A stretch of 64,000 nt of DNA, from the NCBI GenBank assembly GCA_013368375.1, contig JAACJP010000005.1, forward strand, positions 1,550,001 to 1,614,000, in the 5' to 3' direction. The translations under genes were made by a program, and so were the position numbers. Position 1 is the first letter of the stretch. The number at the start of each line of letters is the position of its first letter. Below the pieces are notes generated by a model, which saw only the letters and a program-made list of their open reading frames with translations, was not told the origin of the DNA and ran no database searches. Origin of the DNA: Tricholomella constricta (Eukaryota; Basidiomycota; Agaricomycetes; Agaricales; Lyophyllaceae). Positions 43,322 through 53,467 of the stretch are shown here, in pieces.

Positions 43322-46300
43322 ATGCGCAGAAGTAAGAAAAGAAGACGCGATGTCGATGAATTCCATGAGGATGACAACTTTGATGTTGTGGAGGAGGTCA
43401 TTGAAGACCGAACCACTCCCACAGGCCACCATATCCAGAGAACCCAGGTCCCTTTCCGTTGGATGACACCCGAGCCTGTGCCAGACACCTTCCCAGTCAG
43501 TGATGCTGTAGAAGTCACTGACCTTCTGAATGATGACAGTGCACATGGCACGGCTCCACATATCGATGCTCAAGGCTATCCAGGTGATTCCGTTGATGAA
43601 GTTAATGCGACCAGGCAACGTAAAGTATGTGACAAGAATGACATTCTTTCTATGGGTTTAATTATTCCACTCAGAGGCAGCATGACTACATCATGGAATT
43701 TGTCGACCATGCACCACAACTATTGCAAGGACTGTTAGCCCGGGAAGCCAGAAGTCCAGCAACAGCCTGTCCAATGTGCCCCGATGACTTCAAAGGTGAA
43801 TGGCGCTGCCTTGATTGCATTGCGCCGAGGTTGCTATGCTGTGGCTGTATGCGCCGGAGCCATTCCGATAACCCCTTGCACTGGATTGAGAATTGGACAG
43901 GTACTTTCTTCCGTAGGGCCAGCCTCTGGGAGGTCGGAGCATATATTCTCATCCCGCATTGCTCCAGTGAGCCATTGTGTCCAGGGCTTGTGTTCCAAAG
44001 TCAGCAATTGGAGCGACATCAGGAACAAAAGGACAGGGAGAGTGGTGTGTCAGTGACTGTGGCACAATCCGATGGTGATCAAGCGCGTGCCTTCCAATCC
44101 GATCCCGGGCCCGGACCTGGGGCTGGACTCCCTGCCCTCCTTACCAACTTCCTTGACGAGGACGATGGTGACATGAGAACCTTTTGTGGCCCGGAACCCG
44201 ATGACGATGGTCGTGCAAATGAAGCCGCAGAGGAAGCTGTCATGGACCCCGTAGATCTTGCACTACCGCGGCATGACGGGATGAACAACAGTTATGTCCG
44301 TGTGGTACACATCAATGGTGATCACTACATCCCCTTGGTGTATTGTAAATGTACGCCGGGTTCTACTCCAATGGATCTAATTCATGCCCGGCTTGTCCCA
44401 ACAAGCTTTGACCGGTATCGCACTCTCTTTACGACAGCCGTACTGGATGACTATCGGCTCGCCAACCTGGAATGCAAAGCATCAGCCTTTCAGTACTGGC
44501 AGAAGCTGGGACGCGTAACTTCACTCACTGGCAACTCGGCGGACGTGGACAACTTCTACTGGGAATTGCGACGGCTTTCCCGATGCTGGCGATGGTTGAA
44601 AAAAATCAAATGGGCTGGATACGGGCACGGGAAAACAGACCCGATGAATTCGGCCCCGGGAGAGCTTGCTATTTTCTGTCCTACCTGTCCACAACCCGGT
44701 GTGAATCTCCCTCCGGACTGGGAAATGGATCCAAACAAGTAAGCTTCCCACTGCTAAGTGTATATGCGGAACTTTGTGGCTGACGGGAATTTCAAGGCTG
44801 ACCATGTGCACCACAAGAATCCGGCGCCAGATGTCTGGTTGTCGGAGGGTGGTGGCATGATGGCAAAGGATGCAGATTATAAGGAGTTTTTGGCAAATGC
44901 GGTGGAAAAGCCGACTGTGAGTTCATCTGTCTACTATTCCCGAAGTGTCGATGCTGGAATCTGTGCTGGAATTCATTCCGGACTCCGGGCTCAGATCCAG
45001 AAATCTGAATCTGGAACTGAAGTAGAAGGCGCCCTGCGAGAACCAATTTCGGGCCGTAGAACAAGTGTTGCTCACCTCAAAGGCATGCGATGTCACCGGA
45101 ATTGTTGCGATTGCCTGTGCCCGCCACGGGTGCTTTGCACCGAACAGTCTGACCAACATGGATGCCGGTGAAAAGCAAGCCGTGACCGACTGGGCATTCC
45201 TTCAGGCATTGAAAACTACCAATATGGGACCCATTCTGCTTGTCCTGTTCATTTATGACATTGTCTGCCAGTATATCATTCACCTCATGGCCCGGATCGG
45301 AGACAAGCTACCGCCCGGGTTGCTAATTGAACGTGCTATAGGTCTCATGCATGCCCACAGACACAAGGATGCGTGTTTTTTCCGCTATGCTTCTTCCTTC
45401 ATTCCTGGGGCCGCAATTGTGGCCGGGGAAATATTGGAAAGCTTATGGTCAGTTCTGAACACAATATCTCCAATGACACAGACAGCAACATTAGCGCACC
45501 GGGCAGAAATCCTGGATGACCACATGAATGCTTCTAATTGGAAAAAGCTCCGGACATGCATGAGTGGCCTTTCCTGATTCCGCACAGCCCAAATCCATTT
45601 AACCCGGTTGAATCCGGATTGCCCTAGCGGCCGCCCTGTGCAAACGCTTCACCCGGGCCACTGAAATGCGGGATGCGACCGGAACATATTACGATGAATT
45701 GGTCGGCACCATGGATCCGGCTGCCGTTGCGGTATGGGAGGCTGTAATCAAGGTTGCAGAGGATTGCCGGCTGGACAACATCACAGCAATGGACATCCTC
45801 CGGGCCCGAACGACAGAAGTGACTGTCGGACAACGATCTACCCGTTCACACAACATCTCAACGGTGGATGAAGAATGGATTCAGCTCGCGTTGGATTTGG
45901 AAATCTCCCAGTAAGTGTATATGATGCCCCATAGTGAAAGCACTGAATCTATTGTGTTGAAGGATTGACATCCAGGACCGGGTCAAGCGGCTTTCCACGG
46001 ACCCTCGGCTGGAGGACTGGAAATCCATCGAGGTTGACAGAGGCACCCTGAATAGGCAGTTACTCGTGCTTAGCACTCTGCAGTCGCATGCCGGCTACAC
46101 TGGGCATGCCGCCGCAGACACCCTTGATCCATTAGACATGGGAGCCTTTGACAACCTTGACAATCCGGCCAAGGCCCCGAACCCGGTTTCACGCAATGAC
46201 AACCCGGAAACACCAGCTTATCCCAATGTTCTGCCCGAACGGATTACCATTCCATTGCCGTCCTCTACCCAGGACACAGAATCACCCGCAGCCAAACTTG

Positions 46301-46610
46301 AGCTTGTACTCCGCATATCGCAGGCTGAGGAACTTCTCAATACCCTTAGGGAGCTCATCGCCGAGAAGTCATTCTTGTATTCGCAAGTGCTCCGGGTTGC
46401 ACCACGGAAAGTGGTCCGGACCCGGGTTCGTGGAACTTTAGCAATCACAAACAAGAAAATTGCTGCACTCAGCCGATCATACCGGAGGTGTTGGGCTGCC
46501 TTAGTGTCCCTCAGTGCTGACCGGGAAGTTCTGCAAACGTACAAGGTCATGGAGCCGCAGGATCTGCACAGCAGTACGGCAATCCAGGATCCAAATCTTG
46601 CTGGTGCATC
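43322..46610 (+). pseudogene. KDZ-family transposase with N-terminal Cys cluster, broken and truncated
   Basis: DNA-transposon transposase of the Kyakuja-Dileera-Zisupton superfamily. It starts MRRSKKRRRDVDEF. After a short intron comes the CxC cluster CPMC..CLDC..LCCGCMRRSH (about 43770-43870) with NPLHWIENWTGTFF. The catalytic core shows FVADGNFKADH (first Asp), ACARHGCFAPNS and IYDIVCQYIIHLMARIG (second Asp), then GLMHAHRHKDACFFRYASSF and GEILESLWSVLN (candidate Glu). The C-terminal half is helical. Introns at 44917-45025 and 45563-45629 splice well. Two in-frame TAA codons at 44740 and 44755 are too close together to be removed by a normal intron, and the 3' end runs into a solo LTR at 46611. 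Probably dead. Confidence 0.85.
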
Positions 46611-47078
46611 TGTTAGGGCGACCTCACGAGCAGAGCTGAGTCGTACTGGCAGAGGGGAATCCGAAGTTATATTAAGTACAGTAAGGAATGTAAAGAGGGG
46701 CTTACCTGGCAGAGGGGAATCTGAAGAGAATAGACTAAGGATCCCCAATGCCAGTAGGCCGACTATATACGAGTACTGTACATAATAATCAAGGAATGGT
46801 CTGCGGTGCATGTATGGACACGTTCCCAATGCTGTCCGATCCTCGTGGCTCAGGGTACGGGCACGAGTTGGGGCAGCCAACGTCGGGATGTCGGGTGGTC
46901 GGGATCAGCGTCGGGTGCGTGCAGAGAGAGATGGGAAAAGACAGGAAGTGTGTAAGTATATACACCGACGCTTGGGTTGGAGCGTCGGGGGTCGGGATCG
47001 CGAACGGTCGGGAACGATCGCATGAGCGGGGGGACAATTGGTGAGCATCGGAGGGCGCGAAAGGGAGTTCCCCTAACA
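46611..47078 (-). mobile_element. Solo LTR of the TGTTAGGG gypsy family
   Basis: 468 bp with ends TGTTAGGG and CCCTAACA, minus orientation. It shares with the LTRs at 51298 and 55172 the two GGATTCCCCTCTGCCAG boxes, the TATATA box (here about 46755) and the CGATCGCGATCC-type GC-rich blocks. The 5-bp flanks are GCATC (left) and GCAAC (right), a target-site duplication with one mismatch. No internal retrotransposon sequence remains, so it arose by LTR-LTR recombination. Confidence 0.85.
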
Positions 47079-47084
47079 GCAACG

Positions 47085-47330
47085 CCTCCAGCTCGACGAG
47101 GGTGCGATGCAGAGCACCATCTGCGATGTACATGTCGGAAGCGAAGGCGTTACGCGTGAGGTCAAGGGCTACGACAAATTTTCAGAAAAGAGGAAAGAGA
47201 GAACGAAGAGAAGTGAAGGAAACTCACCATCAACGCGAATGCGAAGGTCCAAGGCATGACCACGCCAATGGTCCCGAACCTCCTCGAGATGGACGACGTG
47301 CCCCTGCAGACCAGCAACCTCACAGGGCAG
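47085..47330 (-). pseudogene. Truncated coding fragment, unknown, with an intron
   Basis: The minus strand reads LPCEVAGLQGHVVHLEEVRD and HALDLRIRVDG, then a good intron (GTGAGTTTCC to TTTGTCGTAG), then PLDLTRNAFASDMYIADGAL and HRTLVELEAL. The heptad-like leucines suggest a coiled coil. It is cut on one side by the solo LTR and on the other by the transposon end at 47331. The parent gene is not recognised. Confidence 0.45.
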
Positions 47331-48000
47331 GGCACTACAATGTAATGTGACCAACGCTCCAGCGGGCCTATACAGTGTACCGTAATTGACGCATCGAGTG
47401 GGTCCTCTGTGTCATAGCGGACACCTTTACAGTGTATCGTTGTTGATGGAGAAGCGGACTTCATACACTGTAAGGTACGTTACCGCAGCGGCGGGCTCCC
47501 TTCGCCGCCAGAGAGCCCTCATGGCCAAACCATTACCACCGCGGCCGGCTTTTCTTCAGGATCCGTGTATTCTGGGTTGAGATTGATTATCCGGATTAGC
47601 ATTCAGGCAGCGCAATACCGGGCCTGTATAACAATCCGTGAATTCTGTGCTTTGTCCCAGGTCCATTACCGGTGTGGCCGGCCTTTCTTCCAGATCCATG
47701 TATTCCGGGTCGAGATTGGTTATCCGGATTAGCATTCAGGCAGCACCTACCTGGCCTCTATATTAATTTGTGAGTTTTGTGCATCCATACCAGGGGTCAG
47801 AATTGAAAATTCCTTTCCGGGATTTGAATATCCGGATCTGGACTCAGGCAGTCTAGATGTGCTGCAATATTGTTCTGGATCTGCACATTTTCAGGCAGTC
47901 GAAAGTCACTCACACTTCAGTGGAGATTGATTGTAATAGGGTACAAAGTTTAATTAAATATCACAGTGTATAATAGATACAGCAATCAATGTTTTCAAAA
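47331..48000. repeat. Transposon end with subterminal repeats
   Basis: It opens GGGCACTACAATGTAATGTG, a near match to the sequence at 58717. Within 140 bp it carries TACAGTGTACCGT, TACAGTGTATCGT and TACACTGTAAGGT. A second motif of about 68 bp (GGCCGGCTTTTCTTC... to GGATTAGCATTCAGGCAGC) occurs at about 47542-47610 and again at about 47676-47744, period near 134 bp. No coding sequence was recognised here. This probably is the end of the element that carries the SDFDF gene. Confidence 0.5.
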
Positions 48001-48029
48001 GAGTAATGACATTTTTCTGTCTCTAGATC

Positions 48030-49537
48030 CTACATATCTCCTTCATTCAGCTCATCCACATCTTCACCCAAAATAAGTGCATCGGAGAAGTTGGCAAAAT
48101 GGTCAGCGGAGTAGGGGCCATGGACCGGAGCCGGAGCCGGGCCCTCATCCAAATCCGAATCCAGGTCCGTCCCTAAGGCCTCTTCCGAGTCCGTATTGGA
48201 ATTGCTATCCATTTCTGTGTCCGTGTCTGTATCTGTATCACTTTGATGGTTGAATGAGCTTTCATGCTCATCAGTGGCTCCTCGCCTATGCTTACCTCAT
48301 TGTCGATGTCCATTGGGTCAGAGACGTCAAAATCAAAATCGGATCCGGCTTCGCTTGGGATGGCTGCCGGGTCCGGCTGGGAGGTGAATTTAAAGTCTGA
48401 TCCCGCTGCGCTTGGGGCCTGGACAATGGCATTGGATATTGTGGGGGTGACGGATGGCAGCGTGAAGTCAAAGTCAGATCGCGCCTCACTTACAGCGTGG
48501 ATCAGAGGGCGAGTAGGAGACATAGAGAAGTCGAAATCAGAATGTGCCTCACTTGCAGCACGGATGAATCTCCTGGGTGACTGGACTGAAAAATCGAAGT
48601 CGGAACCCGCCTTACTGCTCAGATGTGGCCCAGAGCTGTTAGTATGGCTGGTGGGAGCGGGGGCAGCTGCAGGACCAAGGTTGGGCACAGAGTTGACATT
48701 GAAGTCGAAGTCGGAACTTGCCACACTTTGAGGACTGGGATTGCGATCCGGAATTGCAAGCTCGACATCCGAACCCGGCTTTCTTGCCGCATGAGCCGGG
48801 GGCAGTTGACCAGAGGACAGGACAGAGAAGTCAAAATCTGAGGCAGCTTGGCTTGCAGCGCAACCTGGCGGGATTTGACTAGCTGACAGAATGAAGAAGT
48901 CAAAGTCCGAACCCGCCTCGCTTGCAGGGCGAGGGGCGGTGACGGGAATGGCAAGCGGGATTGGATGGCTTGACGGTACTGAGAAGTCAAAGTCCGAACC
49001 TGCCTCACTTGCAGGGCGAGGGGCGGGAATGGGAGTGGTACTCGAAGCCAGAGAGATGTCATCTGCTGCTTGCATGGAAGAGTTGAGATCCAAAGGAGGC
49101 CTAACATCTTTGAAGTTATGTTTTTTGGCCGTCCTTCCCTGGCCGGTGGCAGGAGTTTGCATGGGAGGGGGCCAGCTTAGTCCTTGGCGGTCGGACGGCA
49201 CATGGGGTGGCTCAGGAACCTGAAATAGGAGGGGAGGGGGCCCGGGGGTCGGTAGCCAGTATGATGGCACGGAGTGCCAATCCGGGAAACTCTTCGGATT
49301 CAACATCGGAGGAGATACATTGTCATCCGCGAGTCCCTCGAATCTTGGTCGCCGGGTCCCTTTCATAGACTCGGCTTCTGACCATTCACCCGTCAGGGTT
49401 CCCACAGACAGATCTGTCAGGGGAACTCCTGTTCGCGCTCTCCGATGCTCACAGATCGTTCCCCGACTCATGCGCTCGCCCCCGACCGACCGATCGCGAT
49501 CCTGACCCGACGCTCCGACCCTAGCATCGGTGTACAT
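48030..49537 (-). CDS. SDFDF-repeat protein of unknown function (transposon-associated)
   Basis: The main frame (stop 48173) carries about ten copies of a 20-35-residue unit centred on (A/E)GSDFDFSV. Eight keep SDFDF exactly; two have drifted (SDVEL, SDFKF). Units are separated by Pro/Ala-rich spacers. The first 35 or so codons derive from a gypsy LTR fragment (49415-49537), so the true start is probably lost or lies downstream; METs are scarce. Near 48265-48300 the frame seems to switch, by a very short intron or a frameshift, to an acidic tail (DSNSNTDSEEALGTDLDSDL) that ends at 48030. The SDFDF units resemble short linear docking motifs, but no function is known to me. Confidence 0.55.
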
Positions 49538-49573
49538 ACTTACTCACTTCCTGTCGTTTTCCCTCCTTCCCTG

Positions 49574-51290
49574 CATCTTAATTTACACCAAGACATTAGA
49601 GGAACACCGTCGGGTCGCGCGACTGGTATTAGACCGAATCCGCAAACATAAGCTGTTCTTAAAGCCCGAGAAATGCGATTTTGAGCAGACCAAGATCGAG
49701 TATCTTGGGCTAATCATCTCGCACGGGCAAGCGGAAATGGATCCGGTCAAGGTCGCTGGAGTGCCAGAATGGCCGGCGCCGAAGAACAAGAAGGAAGTGC
49801 AAGCGTTCCTAGGCTTCACCAATTTCTACCGACGGTTCATCCAGGACTTTTCGCACCACGCCCGACCCCTGTTCGATCTGACGGGCAAGGACGTCGCCTG
49901 GCGGTGGGGAGAGTCGGAGCAGTCGGCCTTTGGCCTTCTGAAGTCTGCAATCACGTCGGGGCCAGTCCTCATGTTCCCCGACAACGACCGACCGTACCGC
50001 ATCGAAGCCGATTCCTCCGACTTCGCAACAGGCGCAGTCCTGTCGCAAGAGTCGCCGACCGATGGCAAATGGCACCCAGTCGCGTTCTACTCAAAGAGCT
50101 TGAACGCGGTCGAGCGGAACTACGAGATCCACGACAAGGAGATGCTGGCGATCATCCGGTCTCTGGAGGAATGGCGACACTTCGTAGAAGGCGCAAAGCA
50201 CAAGGTGGAGATCTGGACCGACCACAAGAACCTTGAGTACTTCCTCACCGCGAAGAAGCTCAATCGGCGTCAAGCCCGATGGTCGCTCTACCTCGCCAAC
50301 TTCGACTTCGCTCTCCACCACCGTCCTGGCCGTAGCATGGGCAAGCCCGACACATTATCACGTCGCTCCGACCACGGCGACGGAAGTGCTGACAACGCCG
50401 ACATCGTACTGCTCAGGCCCGAGTTCTTCGCCGTTCGCGCAACCGAAGGCTTTGCACTGGTCGGAGAGGAGGACGATGTGCTGAAAGCGATCCGCAAGGG
50501 CAATCGCGATGGAGCGCAGGAGGATGTGGTCGCGAAAGCGGCGCAACTGGTCAAGGCATCCAAGATCGCCGGTCGCTCCCTACGCTTCGGCGAGTGGGGA
50601 GAGGAGGGCGGTCTGCTCACGTTCCGTGGACGGATCTATGTCCCGAACGTCCCAGACCTCCGCTGACGCATTGTGGAGCAGCACCACGACTCCAAGGTCG
50701 CTGGTCACCCCGGTCGCTGGAAGACGTTTGAATTGGTGTCACGAAACTACTGGTGGCCCCAGGTATCACATTTCATTGGGTCTTACACCTGCACCTGCGA
50801 TATGTGCCTGCGCACCAAGCCACGTCACCAGCTCCCGGTTGGACAGTTGCAGCCGCTCCCAATCCCCAAAGGCCGGTGGAACATCGTTTCGGTGGACTTC
50901 ATCACCGAACTCCCAGAATCCAACGGCCACGACGCGATCATGAACGTCGTGGATTCGGTCGGAAAGCGCGCGCATTTCATCACGTCGCACATGACCTGTT
51001 CGGCTTTGGGAGCTGCGAACCTCTACCGCTGCCACGTCTGGAAGCTGCACGGTCTCCCTGACGCATTCGTCTCCGATCGAGGTCCACAGTTTGTCGCCGA
51101 GTTCACGCGCGAACTGTACAGACTCCTGGGTATCAAGTTGTCGGCTTCGACAGCGTACCACCCACAGACCGACGGACAGACTGAGCGCATCAACCAGGAG
51201 CTGGAACAATTCTTGCAGGTCTTCTGCAATGAGCGCCAGAACGACTGGGAGGACCTCCTGCCCGACGCCGAATTAAGCTACAATAAAGGG
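49574..51290 (+). pseudogene. Gypsy pol remnant: RT end, RNase H, integrase
   Basis: RT thumb ([20 protein letters not shown]), then AFLGFTNFYRRFIQDFS, then RNase H (EADSSDFATGAVLSQ, EIHDKEMLAIIRSLEEWRHF, WTDHKNLEYFLTAKKLNRRQ). The zinc-binding HHCC of integrase (QHHD..GHPG..CTCDMC) and its core (VDFITELPES, SDRGPQF, TDGQTERINQELE) give Asp, Asp and Glu. A TGA at 50664-50666 interrupts the frame between RNase H and integrase; it sits where an Arg codon CGA would fit. The frame stops at the LTR without the integrase C-terminus, so the element is not autonomous. Confidence 0.88.
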
Positions 51291-51297
51291 GGGGTGA

Positions 51298-51846
51298 TGT
51301 TAGGGGAACACCTGTTCGTGAGATCACATGACCATCTGATTCCTCGGATGAGCACGTGACCGACTGATTCCTCGGATGAGCACGTGACCAACTGATTCCT
51401 CGGATGAGCACGTGACTGACTGACCGATCGCGATCCCGACCCCGACGCTCTGCCCCAAGCGTCGGTGTACATACTTATATCTTCCTGTCGCTACTTCCCC
51501 CTTCCAGCGCGCACCCGATCCCGACTCCCGACGTCCCGACGATGGTCGCCCGACCTCATGCGCCCGCACCCTGAGCCACGAGGATCGGACAGCGTCGGGA
51601 ACGTGTACATACACGCGCCGCTGCCCATCCGTTGACATTTACGTACCATACACCCCAGAGAGCCGGCCCTCACGTAGTTTACTCGTATATAGTCGTCCTC
51701 CTGACATGGGGGAATCCTTTACTCTATTCTCATTGGATTCCCCTCTGCCAGGTAGGTTTACTTACACTCTCTCTATCGTACATAATATAACGTTGGATTC
51801 CCCTCTGCCAGTACGACTAAGCTCTACTAGGGAGGTCGCCCTAACA
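51298..51846 (+). mobile_element. 3' LTR of gypsy copy 1
   Basis: 549 bp, TGTTAGGG...CCCTAACA. It holds three tandem units of CTGATTCCTCGGATGAGCAC plus GTGAC (about 51336-51425), each with a CACGTGA E-box, which the LTR at 55172 lacks. A TATA box GTATATAG lies at about 51685 and the doubled TTGGATTCCCCTCTGCCAG box at 51733-51751 and 51793-51811. Confidence 0.85.
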
Positions 51847-52484
51847 GATGGACCTTTATAACCTTGTTCCATCCTCCCAACCAACCACCCAGTCCAAATA
51901 AGGAAATTCATACCCCATTTGGACCGTGGGACCCTCTAAATTGCCTTATATGGTCATTTACTGGTTGCAACGACCCATCCGAACAAAGTTACTGGTTGGT
52001 TCTGATTCCCAATTAGGAAATTTGATCTACATCAAACCAACCAGTGATCATGTGACTTGCCATCACTGATATGTCAACATAGATCTGTATCACCAATGAC
52101 CATGTGACTTATTGTATAATTGCCATCACTGATATGTCAACATAGATCTGTCAGTACTGGACCCATGACCTAGGATTAACTCCCAGCGAAGGGTCCTGAT
52201 GAGAGAATTCACGGTGGAACGGGGGAGAAAAAGATTTGCCCCCCCTCCGCTTCCATTCTGAGTCATAGCCTGTCTACTCGGTGCCGTCAACTGACTAATA
52301 TCTGACATCATGTGACTGATAGACATCATATCCTGACTAATATCTGTTGTCCTCTTATTAATCCGTTACATATAACTCCCACGAGATTACAAATACCTCT
52401 CACGATGTACAGCATCATGTGATGTGGTATTACACTATAAAAATCCCACCTGGCATCTGATCCCTCAGTCTCATTACCACCATC
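51847..52484. promoter_or_regulatory. Upstream region of the virus-like segment, with direct repeats
   Basis: No gene. A 30-bp repeat GCCATCACTGATATGTCAAC... occurs at 52059-52088 and 52122-52151. CATGTGA(C) motifs recur at about 52049, 52101, 52312 and 52414. CTGACTAATATCTG occurs at about 52274 and 52334 in similar form. A TATA box TATAAAAAT is at 52436-52444, 41 bp before the next ATG. Confidence 0.55.
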
Positions 52485-53263
52485 ATGCCTGCCAGACCCA
52501 CCACCTTTATCAAGCCTGCTTCTGTCACCCCCTCCCTCATGGATGCCATCCTTGATGGTGCTCCACTCTCTTCTATGGAGTGGTATGACCCTAGGGTCAC
52601 TATAGACCCTGTCTTGCACACCCTTACTGTGCCCCTCCCTCCTATGATGACCCGCTGGGGTCTGGGTAGCGACACGCCCCCTGGCCTTCCCAGGCACGAG
52701 TCTACTGGGTCTGTCACCTTTGAGTTGCCTCATGTGCCTTACAGGGTCCATGTCTTGCATGATGTCAAGGTAAGTCTGCTTATATTCATTTTACATAATA
52801 ACTAATTTAATGTCAAGTCAGGACCATCCTCCCCCCCAACCAGGCACTCTACCTCTTCAGGGTGCTCGCAACGCCGATCCCCCCCTCTGTCGATGTCTGT
52901 AATGAGCCCGCCCAGGGCCCCCATGCAGTCCCCCAGAATTGGGAGGCGGATGTTGCAGCCCGAGAGCCAGAGGCCGAGGCTATGGAAGCGAACCCCCCAG
53001 GGACGTCTAGTGCGGACGTGTCAACTGGTGTCCCTGTCGATGCCCCCTCCTCGCCGATGTCAGCGTGGGTCACAGCACGGGAACTCCTCAATGCATCAAC
53101 CCGTGCAAGGCTCGCCTCAGCTGATGACCCCTCCTCCCACACCCCCCTCCTCCCCACACGCCCCCTTACGCCGATGCCAGAAGTACCATTGGCCCTCAGT
53201 GGATCCGCTCCGTGCCCCCTTCAGCACGAGGGAGCTTTCTATGGCCTCCCAAGTAGCAACTGA
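52485..53263 (+). CDS. Unknown spliced protein linked to the capsid-like gene
   Basis: Two exons. Exon 1 (52485-52769) starts MPARPTTFIKPASVTPSLMD; a 74-bp intron (52770-52843, GTAAGT to CCAACCAG, phase 0) joins HVLHDVK to ALYLFRVLATPIPPSVDV in exon 2, which ends at TGA 53261-53263. The product is about 234 residues. The first 110 residues look folded (EWYDPRVTIDPVLHTLTVPL, STGSVTFELPHVPYRVHVLH), the rest is Pro/Ala/Ser-rich and probably disordered. It has a TATA box at 52436 and a Kozak-like CATCATGC. It matches no Rep or helicase motif I know (no Walker A, no HUH). Its proximity, orientation and promoter style suggest it belongs to the same element as the capsid-like gene. Confidence 0.6.
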
Positions 53264-53421
53264 TGGACATGAGAGTGACAGCAGCGATTCCAGCTCAACG
53301 GTTGTGGAGGAAAGCATATGGGATCTCTATACCACTTTGTAGCCCTTTGTAGCCCCTAAATAAACCCCTCCCCCCCCTATTTGTTGAAGTCTGAGTGTGA
53401 GAAAATCTGAGTCATGTAAAG

Positions 53422-53429
53422 TATAAAAG
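53422..53429 (+). promoter_or_regulatory. TATA box of the capsid-like gene
   Basis: TATAAAAG, 39 bp upstream of the start codon ACCAACATGG at 53468. The short leader and the near-identical spacing in the gene upstream suggest compact viral-type promoters. Confidence 0.6.
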
Positions 53430-53467
53430 GCGTCAATGCCTGCTGCCCCCTCTATCAACCCACCAAC

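Larger units (their letters stand above)
49415..51846 (+). mobile_element. Internally deleted Ty3/gypsy retrotransposon (copy 1)
   Basis: It starts with a partial 5' LTR (49415-about 49573, TGTCAGGGGAACTCC...). This is fused directly to the reverse-transcriptase palm end ([13 protein letters not shown]), so gag, protease and most of RT are deleted. RT thumb, RNase H and most of integrase follow, then a purine tract AAAGGGGGGGTGA and a complete 3' LTR (51298-51846). The junction at about 49574 falls in a shared CATCTT, suggesting a microhomology deletion. Confidence 0.88.

Noticed and set aside
52424..52436. TGGTATTAC resembling the CRESS-virus origin nonanucleotide
   Set aside because: No stem flanks it and the first bases differ from TAATATTAC or TAGTATTAC; it overlaps a promoter. 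Not enough to call an origin.
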